Source: Steromphala cineraria (taxonomy: Eukaryota; Mollusca; Gastropoda; Trochida; Trochidae). Taken from it: a stretch of DNA of 64,000 nucleotides. Below the pieces are notes generated by a model. That model did no database searches and was not told where the DNA came from. It saw only the letters and a program-made list of their open reading frames with translations. Position numbers and translations under genes: made by a program. Positions 9,808 to 20,531 of this stretch are shown in pieces; position 1 is the stretch's first letter; each line of letters begins with the position of its first letter. The stretch spans positions 47,048,500-47,112,499 of the forward strand of contig OU744724.1 of NCBI GenBank assembly GCA_916613615.1, given 5' to 3'.

Positions 9808-11488
9808 AGCTCATCAGGACTGAAAGTCCAGATGGGCTTATGGCATGGCCCGTCGTCCGGCCTCCGTCCGTCGTCCGTCCGTCCGTAAACTTTTGACACT
9901 TTCGACTTCTCGTCATGAACCATACACATTAGAGAGCTGAAATGTTTTGTACAGGTACCTTAGCATATGGAGATTCTAATTTGTAACTTAAGTGACCCTG
10001 TGACCCCAAATAGGGTCACAGCAGTCACAACTTTAAAAAACCTATTTTCATCTTCTTCCACAGTTCCAGAAGGACTAGAGAGTTAAAAATGATATGTGCA
10101 AACTCCTTGGCCAACGGGGATTCTAATTTGTAACTTTGGTGACCCTGTGACCCCAAATAGGGTCACAGGGGTCACAACCTTAAAAACCTATTTTCATCTT
10201 CATCTCCAGTTCCAAAAGGAGTAGAGAGTTAAAAATGATATGTGCAGACTCCTTTGACAATGGGGATTCTTATTTGTAACTTTGGTGACCCCATGACCCC
10301 AAATAGGGTCACAGGGGTCACAACCTTAACAACCTATTTTCATCTTCTTCTCCAGTTCCAAAAGGAGTAGAGAGTTGAAAGTGATATGTGCAGACTCCTT
10401 GGCCAATGGGGATTCTTAATTATAGATTTCGTGACCCCATGACCCCAAATAGGGTCACAGGGGTCACAACCTTAAAAACCAATTCTCATCTTCTTCTCCA
10501 GTTTCAAAAGGAGTAGAGAGTTAATATTGATATGTGCAGACTCCTTGGACAATGGGGATTCTAATTTGTAACTTTGGTGACCCTGTGACCCGAAATAGGG
10601 TCACAGGGGTCACAACCTTAACAACCTATTTTCATCTTCTTCTCCAGTTCCAAAAGGAGTAGAGAGTTGAAAGTGATATGTGCAGACTCCTTGGCCAATG
10701 GGGATTCTTAATTATAGATTTCGTGACCCCATGACCCCAAATAGGGTCACAGGGGTCACAACCTTAAAAACCAATTCTCATCTTCTTCTCCAGTTCCAAA
10801 AGGAGTAGAGAGTTAATATTGATATGTGCAGACTCCTTGGACAATGGGGATTCTAATTTGTAACTTTGGTGACCCTGTGACCCGAAATAGGGTCACAGGG
10901 GTCACAACCTTAAAAAACTATTTTCATCTTCTACTCAAGTTCCAAAAGGTCTAGAGAGCTGAAATTATATGTGCAGACTCCTTTGCCAATTGGGATTCTA
11001 AATTGTAGATTTCGTGACCCCATGACCCCAAATAGGGTCACAGGGGTCACAACCTTATAAACTTTTTTTCATCATCATCTTAGGTCCAATAGGTCTATTG
11101 AGCTGAAAGACTGCATGTAGACTCCTTGGCCAATTGGGATTCTAAAATGTAGGTTTCGTGACCCCATGACCCCAAATAGGGTCACAGGGGTCACAATCTT
11201 AAAAACCTATTTTTCTCCATTAGATGACAGTCTATGGCAAATTTATTTCTCCTTGGATATTTTAGTGTGGACTTCTTTCACTGTCTGATATTGGCGATCT
11301 AGAAAGTGTTGAATAATAATAAATCATTTGGGTAAGGAAATTTATTCCGAAATCGTTACATTTGTTTTGTAATTTTTTTATAGGTTTTCTTGCAATAGGT
11401 AACATCAGTTTCATTTTTAGCTCATCTGGCCTGTATAAAGCAAACTTGATATGATGCCTGATGAGCTACAGAGCCAATGGCTCTATTT
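9808..11488 (+). repeat. AGCTCATC-type hairpin/tandem-core element, copy B, about nine units
   Basis: This is the clearest copy of the family. AGCTCATCAGGACTG opens it, followed by 'gggcttatggcatggc' and (GTCC)n. About nine units of roughly 145 bp follow (unit landmarks near 9929, 10073, 10218, 10363, 10508, 10653, 10797, 10943 and 11090). It closes with CCTGATGAGCT and the hairpin AGAGCCAATGGCTCT plus a T-run. A two-unit block at about 10318-10607 is repeated almost exactly at 10608-10897, showing recent expansion by dimers. A second AGCTCATC start at 11418 close to the end suggests a collapsed second element. Confidence 0.8.
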
Positions 11489-12455
11489 TTGCATAAGAAT
11501 TAGACATTGGCAAGGTTTTCAAGAAAAAAGAATAAAATCGCTCGCGAACAGTCACTTTCTGGTCACATGGAAGAGTCAAACTTTGCATTTTGAACATGCC
11601 ATGTTTTTGGCAGCTGATCAACCACTGAAGTGAAATCATTGTTCTATATATCATTAGAAAGCCAAAAGAACATAGAATATAGGAAACTTCAAACTTGTAT
11701 TTGACTGACAAGTTGTTTTCCCTTATTCTAAATCTAACCAATTTCAATTTATTATATGTGGTTTCTATTTGTCAGTTCTCACATGGACCAATGATGTTTG
11801 ATAAGTCAAATTGTCTGAAAATATAGAAATTATCGATCAACAAAGAACTTGTAAGTTGTCGCATTAAGCTTTCGGTCGTGGATAATGCGGGTTTTGTTTG
11901 TTTGAAATGATGTCATAGACACAAACGGCTATGACATCACAGTGCCAACAGCAACGTAATAAGAATTTCAGTTTGCGCTGATTTGTATTTTGTTACCATA
12001 GAATGCCACCAGTCACTTCAAATCAATCCACAACTTGAAATGACGGCTAGAAAAACAACAAAAACTAAAACTTAAAACATCAATTACAGAAAATTTTAAT
12101 TTTGTAAAACACTACGCAGGGGATATTTAGCTGTGCGTAAGTGTGTCGGTAGTAAGCGACTACAAACTCATATGAATTGGAGATAAATCCCTTGTGAAAT
12201 CCTTTATAGAGAACCTTTTTTTTTCAAGGCTCAAGAATTACGGAATTAATATAACTTGAAAAGATAATCTGTCATTCCCTGTCACTCATTAGTTATTGTC
12301 TAAGTCATGGTGCTCTTGTTATATTTGGCTGCTTCTAGAAAAGCAAGTTATATAAAACGTAATTTTGATTCCGGTGAAATGAAACTAAGGAGATAATACA
12401 ATTATTTTGTTTTCAATTCTATATCTTTTTTTCATAAATTGATTTATTTTCACAG
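11489..12455. other. Intron sequence upstream of the first recognised exon
   Basis: The sequence is AT-rich, with no repeat family or gene recognised. It ends in a pyrimidine-rich tract and CACAG, the acceptor used by the exon at 12456. Confidence 0.5.
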
Positions 12456-12552
12456 TTAAAAGAAAAATATAACAAAGAGTGGACTGGCAAACTACAACAA
12501 AAGATGTCCTTGCTACAAAAGAATGGTACTGAAGAAACTACACTGATTAAAG
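12456..12552 (+). CDS. ZNF318-like zinc-finger protein, internal coding exon
   Basis: The exon is 97 bp, bounded by TTTTCACAG on the left and GTAAAT on the right. Only one of the three frames is open. It encodes LKEKYNKEWTGKLQQKMSLL followed by QKNGTEETTLIK, a charged, probably helical or coiled-coil segment just N-terminal to the zinc finger. It ends in phase 1, and the leftover G joins GT of the next exon to make glycine. Exons further upstream are outside the window. The link to the downstream exons rests on matching splice phases and a continuous sensible protein. The ZNF318 assignment is by architecture and is only moderate. Confidence 0.7.
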
Positions 12553-12904
12553 GTAAATTTATATTTTACTTTTTGTTTGGCATGGATGGGGAAAATCATG
12601 GCTTGATATAAGATACTTGCAGTCAGTTGCATTGGTGGCTCGTGGTCCTGTGCAATGCTTAATTGACCACTATCAGTGTAGTTCAGCAACAATGAGCGCA
12701 GCTCGCTGGAATGGTGCCCCCCCTACAAAAAAAAATCTCTTGAAAATCTGTCGCTAAAACAATGCCACAGAAGATTTTACCATTGCCAGAGTGTATCCAC
12801 AAGAAATATGTGGAGGGGTTTCAGGAAAGTAAAAAAATGCACTCTGTTGATGTGCTTCCACGCCTACTTCACTTCAGTGGAATTTTACGGACTGGTTTCG
12901 GAAA
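12553..12904. other. Start of intron 1, nothing recognised
   Basis: Intron sequence between the exon and the minisatellite. No gene-like or repeat structure is seen. Confidence 0.4.
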
Positions 12905-13540
12905 TATAGCCGAAACCATTTCCTATGCACTCCAGAACTTAATTATGGCATTGGTACGGAACGGCAATAAACCTTCCCTTTGCACTCCAGAACTTAATTA
13001 TGGCATTGGTATGGAAAGGCAATAAACCTTCCCTTTGCACTCCAGGACTTTATTATGGCATTGGTACGGAAAGGCAATAAACCTTCCCTTTGCACTCCAG
13101 AGCTTGACTTTGGCATGGTTTTAGAGAGGCAATAAAAACCTTCCCTTTGCACTCCAGAACTTAGTTATGGCATTGGTACGGAAAGGCAATAAACCTTCAC
13201 TATGCACTCTAGAATTTAATTGTGGCATTGGTAGGGAAAGGCATTAAACCTTCCATTTACACTCCAGAACTTAGTTATGGCATTGGTACGGAAAGGCAAT
13301 AAACCTTCCATTTACACTCCAGAACTTAGTTATGGCATTGGTACGGAAAGGCAATAAACCTTCCATTTACACTCCAGAACTTAGTTATGGCATTGGTACG
13401 GAAAGGCAATAAACCTTCCATTTACACTCCAGAACTTAGTTATGGCATTGGTACAGAAAGGCAATAAACCTTCCATTTACACTCCAGAACTTAGTTATGG
13501 CATTGGTACGGAAAGGCAATAAACCCTTCCTAGAACTCAA
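12905..13540 (+). repeat. 55-bp minisatellite, about eleven copies
   Basis: The unit starts CACTCCAGAACTTA and continues 'tatggcattggtacgg', 'aaaggcaataaacc'. Unit starts fall at 12928, 12983, 13038, 13093, 13150, 13205, 13260, 13315, 13370, 13425 and 13480, giving a period of 55 with one 57. The last five units are nearly identical (with 'ccatttacactcc'), while the first units differ more, so growth was toward the right. It lies in intron 1. Confidence 0.92.
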
Positions 13541-14378
13541 ATACTTCGGAAAGGAAATGAAACATTGTCAAAAAAGATATAAAAACATTTGTAACATGGA
13601 ACCAATTGTTTGAATATATTGCCAAGTTAAGCCATAAAAATACCAAAAGATCATAACAAACTAGCAACCATCTTAGAGCAGGCTTTAAATGGCTTTACTT
13701 ACTGTATGCAAATAATGCCAATTAATAACAAAAAACAAAACAAATTTGCGGTTCTATGTTTTTAAGTTTAAGTTTTAAAGCATGATGGTCACTGTTTGAC
13801 TGTGACCAATTGTGGATATAATCTTTGATTGGCGTGATTGTGGTTGTTACACTGGCTGCCATCATAATGAACTCTGGATTACTATATCCAGGCTGAGTTC
13901 CTAAAAACAGAAATGATGTAATTGTCAAAGACCTTTTCATCAAGTAAATTTTACGTGTCAGAAAAAGTAGAAAAGTCAATATTCCATAATTTTCCATCTA
14001 ACTCAAATTGTTACATTTATGACCAATTCAAGAATTGAGTTATGTAATATATCCATTTGGTATAAATATCTTGCGAGGGTGTTATTTTCATTATTATTCA
14101 TAGTATAAGAAGTCAAATTTCCATCACTAGAAAATTAAAGGCATTATTTTATTACTACTTAGTGTTGTTTAAACATCAAATGTATTAATAATATTATTTA
14201 CATCATTATTGAAAGAGACATGATATTATAATTTGCTTTTAGATGAGAGTTAATAGAAGGATTAACTAATAATTAAATTTCTATAAAGTAGTTTGAATAT
14301 GTATGAAAGAACTTGTATGAGAGCCAAAACAATGTTTCTAATGTGAACGTAATTATTTTGACATCTACATTCAATCAT
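13541..14378. other. Intron 1 sequence, nothing recognised
   Basis: The sequence is AT-rich. The - strand frame at 13722-13997 has no recognisable domain and looks like chance. Confidence 0.4.
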
Positions 14379-14382
14379 TTAA

Positions 14383-16179
14383 AGATGGACTGAAATGCTA
14401 TATGGCAACTTTCAGGATTCGTGAAATAGTGATTACAATTTGACATTGACTCAACTTTAAATTACTGAAATCCACCTAGAAACGGCTTAATTACGACTGT
14501 ATACATAACACTGCCTAATTAGGCCGGCGAACAGAATAAAACGCCTTGAAGCGTGACTGCCTCGTGACGTGTTAGTAGGCGATGTGATACCCCGTTGTGT
14601 GCCCTCGTTATGTAAAACAACACAAGCTAACAGTACAGCTCAATGTTTAACCGTTGATTAAACACCCTAAACAACATCCCAACATCTCAAACCTTCAATA
14701 AATCGGTAGTTTATTTAATCAACTGGCAATTTGTATTGATGAAAATGTAAGACCCTCATTAAAAAAGAAGTTGTGCGCATAATGCTACAGCATGTAGCTG
14801 GTCTCGATTTGCACGTGAGAACCCGGATGTATTTTCGTCATAAACAATTGCTCACGTGTGAACCGTTTTATCTTCGTACACAGTTGTTTGTTGTTATTGA
14901 ATATAACTTTAGTAGCACAACAGAAAGGATGTTATTATTCAATACTATTTTTTATACATTTAAACCAATTTTTTTAAATGCCTTTGACTTCATTTTGTAA
15001 CAGGATAAAAAAATATGCGTTTTTCTTAGTTATATCATTTAGTGACGGATAAGTTACATTTCTCAATGAAAGGCATGTATTGGATGATGACTGATGTCTT
15101 GTTTAAAACATTATTTTAATAGGGCATTTCACTGACAATCTTAATGTTTTCACTCTTGTACATAGAAGAGATATTGTTCACAACAATACCCGATACATGG
15201 CCCAACAGAATAAAGATTTATTAAATGAACCTTATTCAAAATAATTATCAGATAGAGCAAAAAAGTATTTCTAATTTCAACAGGTTATAATTTACCAATC
15301 GGAGAAAAAAGGGACGTTAAGGAATACAATTGCTATTTGATGTTACCTAATAAGCTGATGTCATAAAATAGCCAGGTGTTGATGATTGTGCATTATATAA
15401 CCTACCTTCTATAGTCGTCATTTGATAGCTTTTAATTAGGAAACAGACAGGAAATACGATAGACAATAAAGTAATTGTGTAATAGGTGAGTATCTGATCT
15501 AAAGAAAATAAATAACACCTGCAGACCAATGTCATTGTTTATTCAACCTTTTTACACACCGTTCAAATCTAAATGTGAGCATTGTAAATTCGGATTATTA
15601 CCATAAATCAGCCAAAAACTTTGTGCTATGTTTTATATGTTACTAATCTCTTTTCTCTGCATGCCAAACTGTTCATTCAGTGAAAATGCGAGCTCGAAAC
15701 AGAAAATCGGTGTAGTGATCGGAACACGTGAGTTCGATGTAGATTGTCACATTGCTCTGTTTGACCTTACACAGCGGGTCAATTTGGCGTGAAACGATCA
15801 ATGTGATGGGAATTTGTCTACGGAAACTTCATCAGGAGATATTCTAGGACAGTTGACAGCAACACAATGATATGACATACTGTTAATCGCTTGGAAAACG
15901 CAGAACTACGGATTTCGCCTACCATTTTCCATATAAGCAGACGAACGCTTCGCCTACTGCCACGTCACTTCCGGTATCCCCTGCCCGTGACCTCTCAGCC
16001 TTGTTTTGGTTTGTTGCTGGACGGCGACGAGCAGACGCCTTGTTACGCAATGTTTACTTAGCTGTAGCTTCATTGAGAAACTGTGTATCGTTGCTGTTTT
16101 GGCCTAATATTTATGTTATATAGTTATTTGACCAATATCTTATGAAAAGTATATTTAAAAAAGGTTATACAGCGGCTCT
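14383..16179. mobile_element. TTAA-flanked non-autonomous DNA transposon, copy 2
   Basis: This is a second copy of the element at 3850-5665, in the same orientation, with TTAA at 14379-14382 and 16180-16183. Differences are scattered substitutions and small indels, for example about 24 bp missing near 14805 relative to copy 1. The flanks differ completely from those of copy 1, so this is independent insertion and not segmental duplication. Confidence 0.8.
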
Positions 16180-16183
16180 TTAA

Positions 16184-16656
16184 AGTTTTTTTTATAGAAA
16201 GGAGTACTAGCCGAGTTGAAATGCATACAAAAAAGTTCCAACATGAAAGTGCAAATAAACAAATTAATATATACTTGCAGGCTCTTTTTGGCAGATTGTA
16301 TAAATGTTCCATCATCCATTGTTGATTGTTGACACCTTCAATAATAAAAGAAACAATTTAATAAAATTTGGTCTGAATAATGACAGCATTCAGCATTCAG
16401 GATTATTCAGTTTAATATCTGACAATGACTCTCTAATACATGCCTAAGTACATGTACTAGTAAATTAGTTTTATTCTTTTATCAACTAGTATTCCTTATC
16501 TATGAGATTTTACTACTACAGATGATTTTACTTTCATTGTCATCAAAGTATCAATTATACAACATTCCGATCAAAATAACGTTTGATACATGTATGGCAT
16601 AAAAAGGATACCTATGATTTTTAAAATATAAATATAGATTTTGAGCACAAAAAATT
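16184..16656. other. Intron 1 sequence, nothing recognised
   Basis: AT-rich sequence without a visible gene, tandem repeat or terminal repeat. Confidence 0.4.
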
Positions 16657-16659
16657 ATA

Positions 16660-16893
16660 CCGTATCCTCGCGGGACAATGTATTTTTATATTACTAAAAA
16701 TGACATCGATGTAAACTTGTGCATTTTGCTTCCGTTGTAAACATCGCTTACTCGATCGTCTGACATCGATCGTGTCACACTTCCCAGAATTTTGGGGTGG
16801 GCTTTAAACCGAGAATGACCCCAACCTGCTCAACTCTGAAAAATGGGGGGTGGTCTTTAGTTCGAGGGTGGTCTTATACCCGCAAGGATACGG
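16660..16893 (-). mobile_element. Short, internally deleted member of the CCGTATCC family
   Basis: The 234-bp element has ends CCGTATCCTCGCGG and CCGCAAGGATACGG. Read on the - strand, it equals about the first 225 bp of the long element at 16957, followed directly by the other terminal 13 bp. It is therefore a deletion derivative of the long form, as MITEs often are. TA lies on both sides. Confidence 0.75.
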
Positions 16894-16956
16894 TAAGTAT
16901 GTATAGTACATGATAAGTATTTATCACATTTGCTTCTGAAATTTTTTATTTTGTTG

Positions 16957-18115
16957 CCGTATGCTCGCGGGTATATGACCACCCTTGGACAAAGACCACC
17001 CCCCATTTTTCAGGATTGAACAGGTTGGGGTCATTCTCGGTTTAAAGCCCATCCCCCAATTCTGGAAAATCTGACACGATCGATGTCAGACTATCTAGTA
17101 TAAGCGATGTTTACAACGGAAGCAAAATGCACAAGTTTAACTCCGAAGTCATTTCTGGTAAAATAAAAATACATTGTCCTGTTGTTGTTTGTAATGACTA
17201 TATACATTGTAAATTAACAAAAATAAAATAACATATTGTTTTAAAATATTCATGCATCATTCACGTACTGCTAAATTTCAGCAGAAATCACGATGTATGT
17301 GGCTTCACTTGCATCAGTGATCGGGAATGGAAATAGTTCACTCCCAAAATATTATCAAGTACTATCGCTTTATAAGGCTTGTTATCCATTCTAAATGTTT
17401 AATATGGCATATTTCCAAACTTATTTATCATATTAAATATACTTTCGCGAAAGCACATTGTTTTACTGTACTTGGAATCTCAATCGTAATTTCTTGACGA
17501 CAAATAACATTATCATTATCATAATTTTTGCAAGTTTTCCTCGAATTTTATTTAAGTAAATATTTCAATTAACTGCATGTTGTTTTGGAAAATGTAATAT
17601 ATCGAAAATGTTTAACAAATATTTGATATTTAGACATTTAATATTGTATAGACAATAAGTTGTCATGAATTTATTACAACCACGTTTCAGTTTCATACAT
17701 CGTTTTCAAATCAACTTGCTGATTGGTTGACCTACATTTTTGGGCCAATGAAAAGGCTTGTAACAAATATCTCTCTACCCGTAAACATGCAGCAAAAGCT
17801 GTCGACTGATTATTCACGTTTGTTTTTTCATGAGAATAATATTATGTAATCTGATTGAAACAAACAACAAACAATGTAAGTTAGCTCTTGTAATTTCTTT
17901 TATCATTCTTTTTAATAATATACATCTGGAATAAGTGTCATTTGATATTTAAGAAGACCTGAATCATATATAGTCAAAAGTATCGATGTCAATTTTCAAT
18001 GCAACTCGCATCAATGATTTTCTTGGTTGGGGTCTCTCGCGGTTTAAAGCCCATCCCCCTATTTTCAAGATATTTGTTTGCCGGGGCCCCTGGTCTTTTA
18101 CCCGCGAGGATACGG
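16957..18115 (+). mobile_element. Long CCGTATCC-family non-autonomous element
   Basis: The 1.16-kb element has inverted ends CCGTATGCTCGCGGGTATA and TACCCGCGAGGATACGG. Subterminal G/C runs (CACCCCCCATTTTTCAGG and a complement-like block near 18050) give it a strongly patterned edge. No coding frame is present. An inverted copy lies at 25544-26749, and a more diverged relative with TATATGACCGGGTATAAG ends lies at 20532-23012. The superfamily is not assignable because the target duplication is unclear. Confidence 0.72.
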
Positions 18116-18311
18116 TGTTATAAAACAGAGGCTTGATTGAGTAATAAAAATTGGCTGACAGAAGGTTGGAGGGAAGCAATTAAGAACAGAATTGCACTGT
18201 GACTCTCATCTGTAAATTTGTTTATTTCCTAATCTGTTTGTATATTTAACAATTCAGAGTACTTGCAGTGTTGACACTGTCTTGTTATCTTGTGAATTCC
18301 CTCATGCTGAG

Positions 18312-20175
18312 AGGCAGACAGACAGACAGATATTTTATTACAGAGTCTCACCTCATACAAATGTTTATAAGCAAGTCGATAAAATATAAAGTGATGAGCC
18401 ATCCCACATGGGATTATGAGAGACTACATATATACATATAAAAGGATCTTAATAAAAATAAAATGTACATAATATATAGTATAATATATTATTAAAACCC
18501 AATGTAGATTTTTATGGTAAAAAGAGTTTGCTAGATATATAAAATGCATTTTCTAAGATCTAAGACTTCCATGCAGGTTTTGGCAGTAACTCTAAAAATA
18601 TATGGGCATGACATAATAAATGCAAGTTGTTCCACATCCGATATATTATTAAACTAACATTCAAAGTAGAACATATAGATACAATTTTTTTGGTAACATT
18701 TTTGTATAAGGGGCAGTGTAAAAGTACATGAGCTTCATTTTCAATGAAATCGTTGCATATAAAACATAATCTATCTTCCAATGGTGTGTTATTGTATCGG
18801 CCTGTCTCAACATGTAAGCCGTAAACTCCGACTTGAAAGCTTGTTACCTCCCTTGCCAGTCTTACTGTGGACACAAGTTATCGTCTGCTTCCAGGCCTCG
18901 ATATATTGTTCATAATCTGCTTCCCTGACCCTGGCAACAGACTGTTTTGTGTACGCGTCGTTTGAAACTTCTTCTATATCCGAAAGGTTGAGGGATTTCA
19001 GTTTGTTTCGTATTCTTTTGATCCAGTTGTTTTTCTTTCTATTGGCTTGTGTCTTTGTCCACTCGAATATCTTATATGTGAGGCGACTTCTGCTGAGGCT
19101 ATTCATTCTTGTATATACACGTATTGCACTTCCCCATAGCTTGATAGGTGTCGGTGTCCAACCCATATCCCCTTCCACCGCAGTGTTAGGATTTGATTTT
19201 CGAAGGCCCATAAAAAACTTAATTGCATGATTTTGTACAGTTTTTATTGATGATTGATTTCTTGTTCCCCATATAGCTGCTCCGTATTCGATGGTAGACC
19301 ATACCATTGTGTCGTACATTTTGGTGTATGTACCCACATGCATTCCTCCAATCGCCTTGAATCTCGAGATGAGTAGACCTAGTGCGCGTGTCGCAGAACT
19401 TGATACAGCTTCCTCCATACGTGAATAGTCTAGAAACTCAGCAATGAGGAGTCCAAGGTAACTGTAACTTTCTGTAACTTCAAGGGGCATACTACCGCAG
19501 TGAAAAACCTGATTAGTTCTCGTTGCTGCTTGGCTTCTACAATGGATGACTTTCGACTTCTCCTGATTGATGGACATCTAAGTCCGCTTCATTCTCCGCC
19601 AAGATCACTATATCGTCTGCATAGGCTAGAACACACACCTTGTCTCCGTCTATTGAAACACCGACATCATGTCCCTTTAGTGTGACGAGCAGATCATTAA
19701 TGTACATGTTAAACAATAGAGGGGATAGAAGGCAACCCTGTTTAAGACCACACTGTACACTGAACCACTGAGAGAGATGTCCGGTAATCTTTATGCATGA
19801 TTTCATGTTTTTATATAGGGATTGAAGAGCAACGAATATCCTTCCGTGCAGACCGATTTGTGATAATCTTGTCCATAAAATGTCTCTATTTATCGTGTCA
19901 TAAGCCTATTTAAGATCAATGAAAGCTAAAAATGTAGGTTTCTTGGATGATTTCCTTAAATCCACTATAGATGTGAGTGATGATAAGTGCTCTACTAGAC
20001 CGCCCTTTTCTAAAAACGTTCTGTTCGTCTGCTATCAGGTCATTATTTTCTGCATACTTGTAAAGCCGTGTATTTAAAACAGAACAATACAGTTTATAAC
20101 TTGAGTTGGTAAGCGATATCCCTCTGTATGATAACGGGTCTTACTTGTCCGCACTTGTGTGTGGAATGGGATTTA
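18312..20175 (-). mobile_element. 5'-truncated LINE with (CTGT)n tail
   Basis: Read on the - strand it runs from partial RT near 20175 to a 3' end at 18312. That end has an AATAAA-like signal and a short (TCTG)n tail. Three coding blocks are described under the pseudogene entry. Non-LTR elements are usually 5'-truncated like this. The clade is not resolved. Confidence 0.78.
18560..20160 (-). pseudogene. LINE reverse transcriptase and C-terminal zinc knuckle, frameshifted
   Basis: From 5' to 3' on the - strand: DPLSYRGISLTNSSYKLY near 20130, then a YDTINRDILW-like palm motif A region with stops. Next, 19806-19537 carries GLKQGCLLSPLLFNMYIND and the catalytic YADDIVI. The frame breaks, and 19577-18807 gives the thumb and connection region (YSYLGLLI, then IEYGAAIWG). 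A last frame, 18874-18560, holds ETGRYN and the zinc knuckle CFICNDFIENEAHVLLHCP. At least two frameshifts and in-frame stops make it inactive. Confidence 0.82.
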
Positions 20176-20530
20176 TGGCCTGCTACCGTGCGCCGAGTCT
20201 CTCCTAAGCTCCGCAGCAGTGTTGATTATTCATCACTGTACAGAGCTTGACTGTGACAGTGAACCGGTTTATGTAAACTCTTAGGTATCTCTGATTGAGT
20301 TGTTTGTATAATCAAATACATCGTTTAAACCGCTATAATGCGGATTAATTTACCATGATTGATTGAGTTATCTCACTGTGACAGTTAGTTGTTTTGGTAA
20401 CAAATTAATGCATCTAGAAATTCTGAATAGAATAGCTTTTGCAAATCTCATAACATTATTACTAAATCATCATTACAACACATTTGTTTTGTATTGGATT
20501 ACTGTTTTCAATTGGAAATTTCTAATTACT
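20176..20530. other. Intron 1 sequence, nothing recognised
   Basis: A short gap between the LINE and the next element. No structure is seen. Confidence 0.4.
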
Positions 20531-20531
20531 G

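Noticed and set aside
9900..11215. CRISPR-like array of regularly spaced repeats
   Set aside because: The units are whole-unit tandem repeats of about 145 bp without unique spacers, in a eukaryotic intron.
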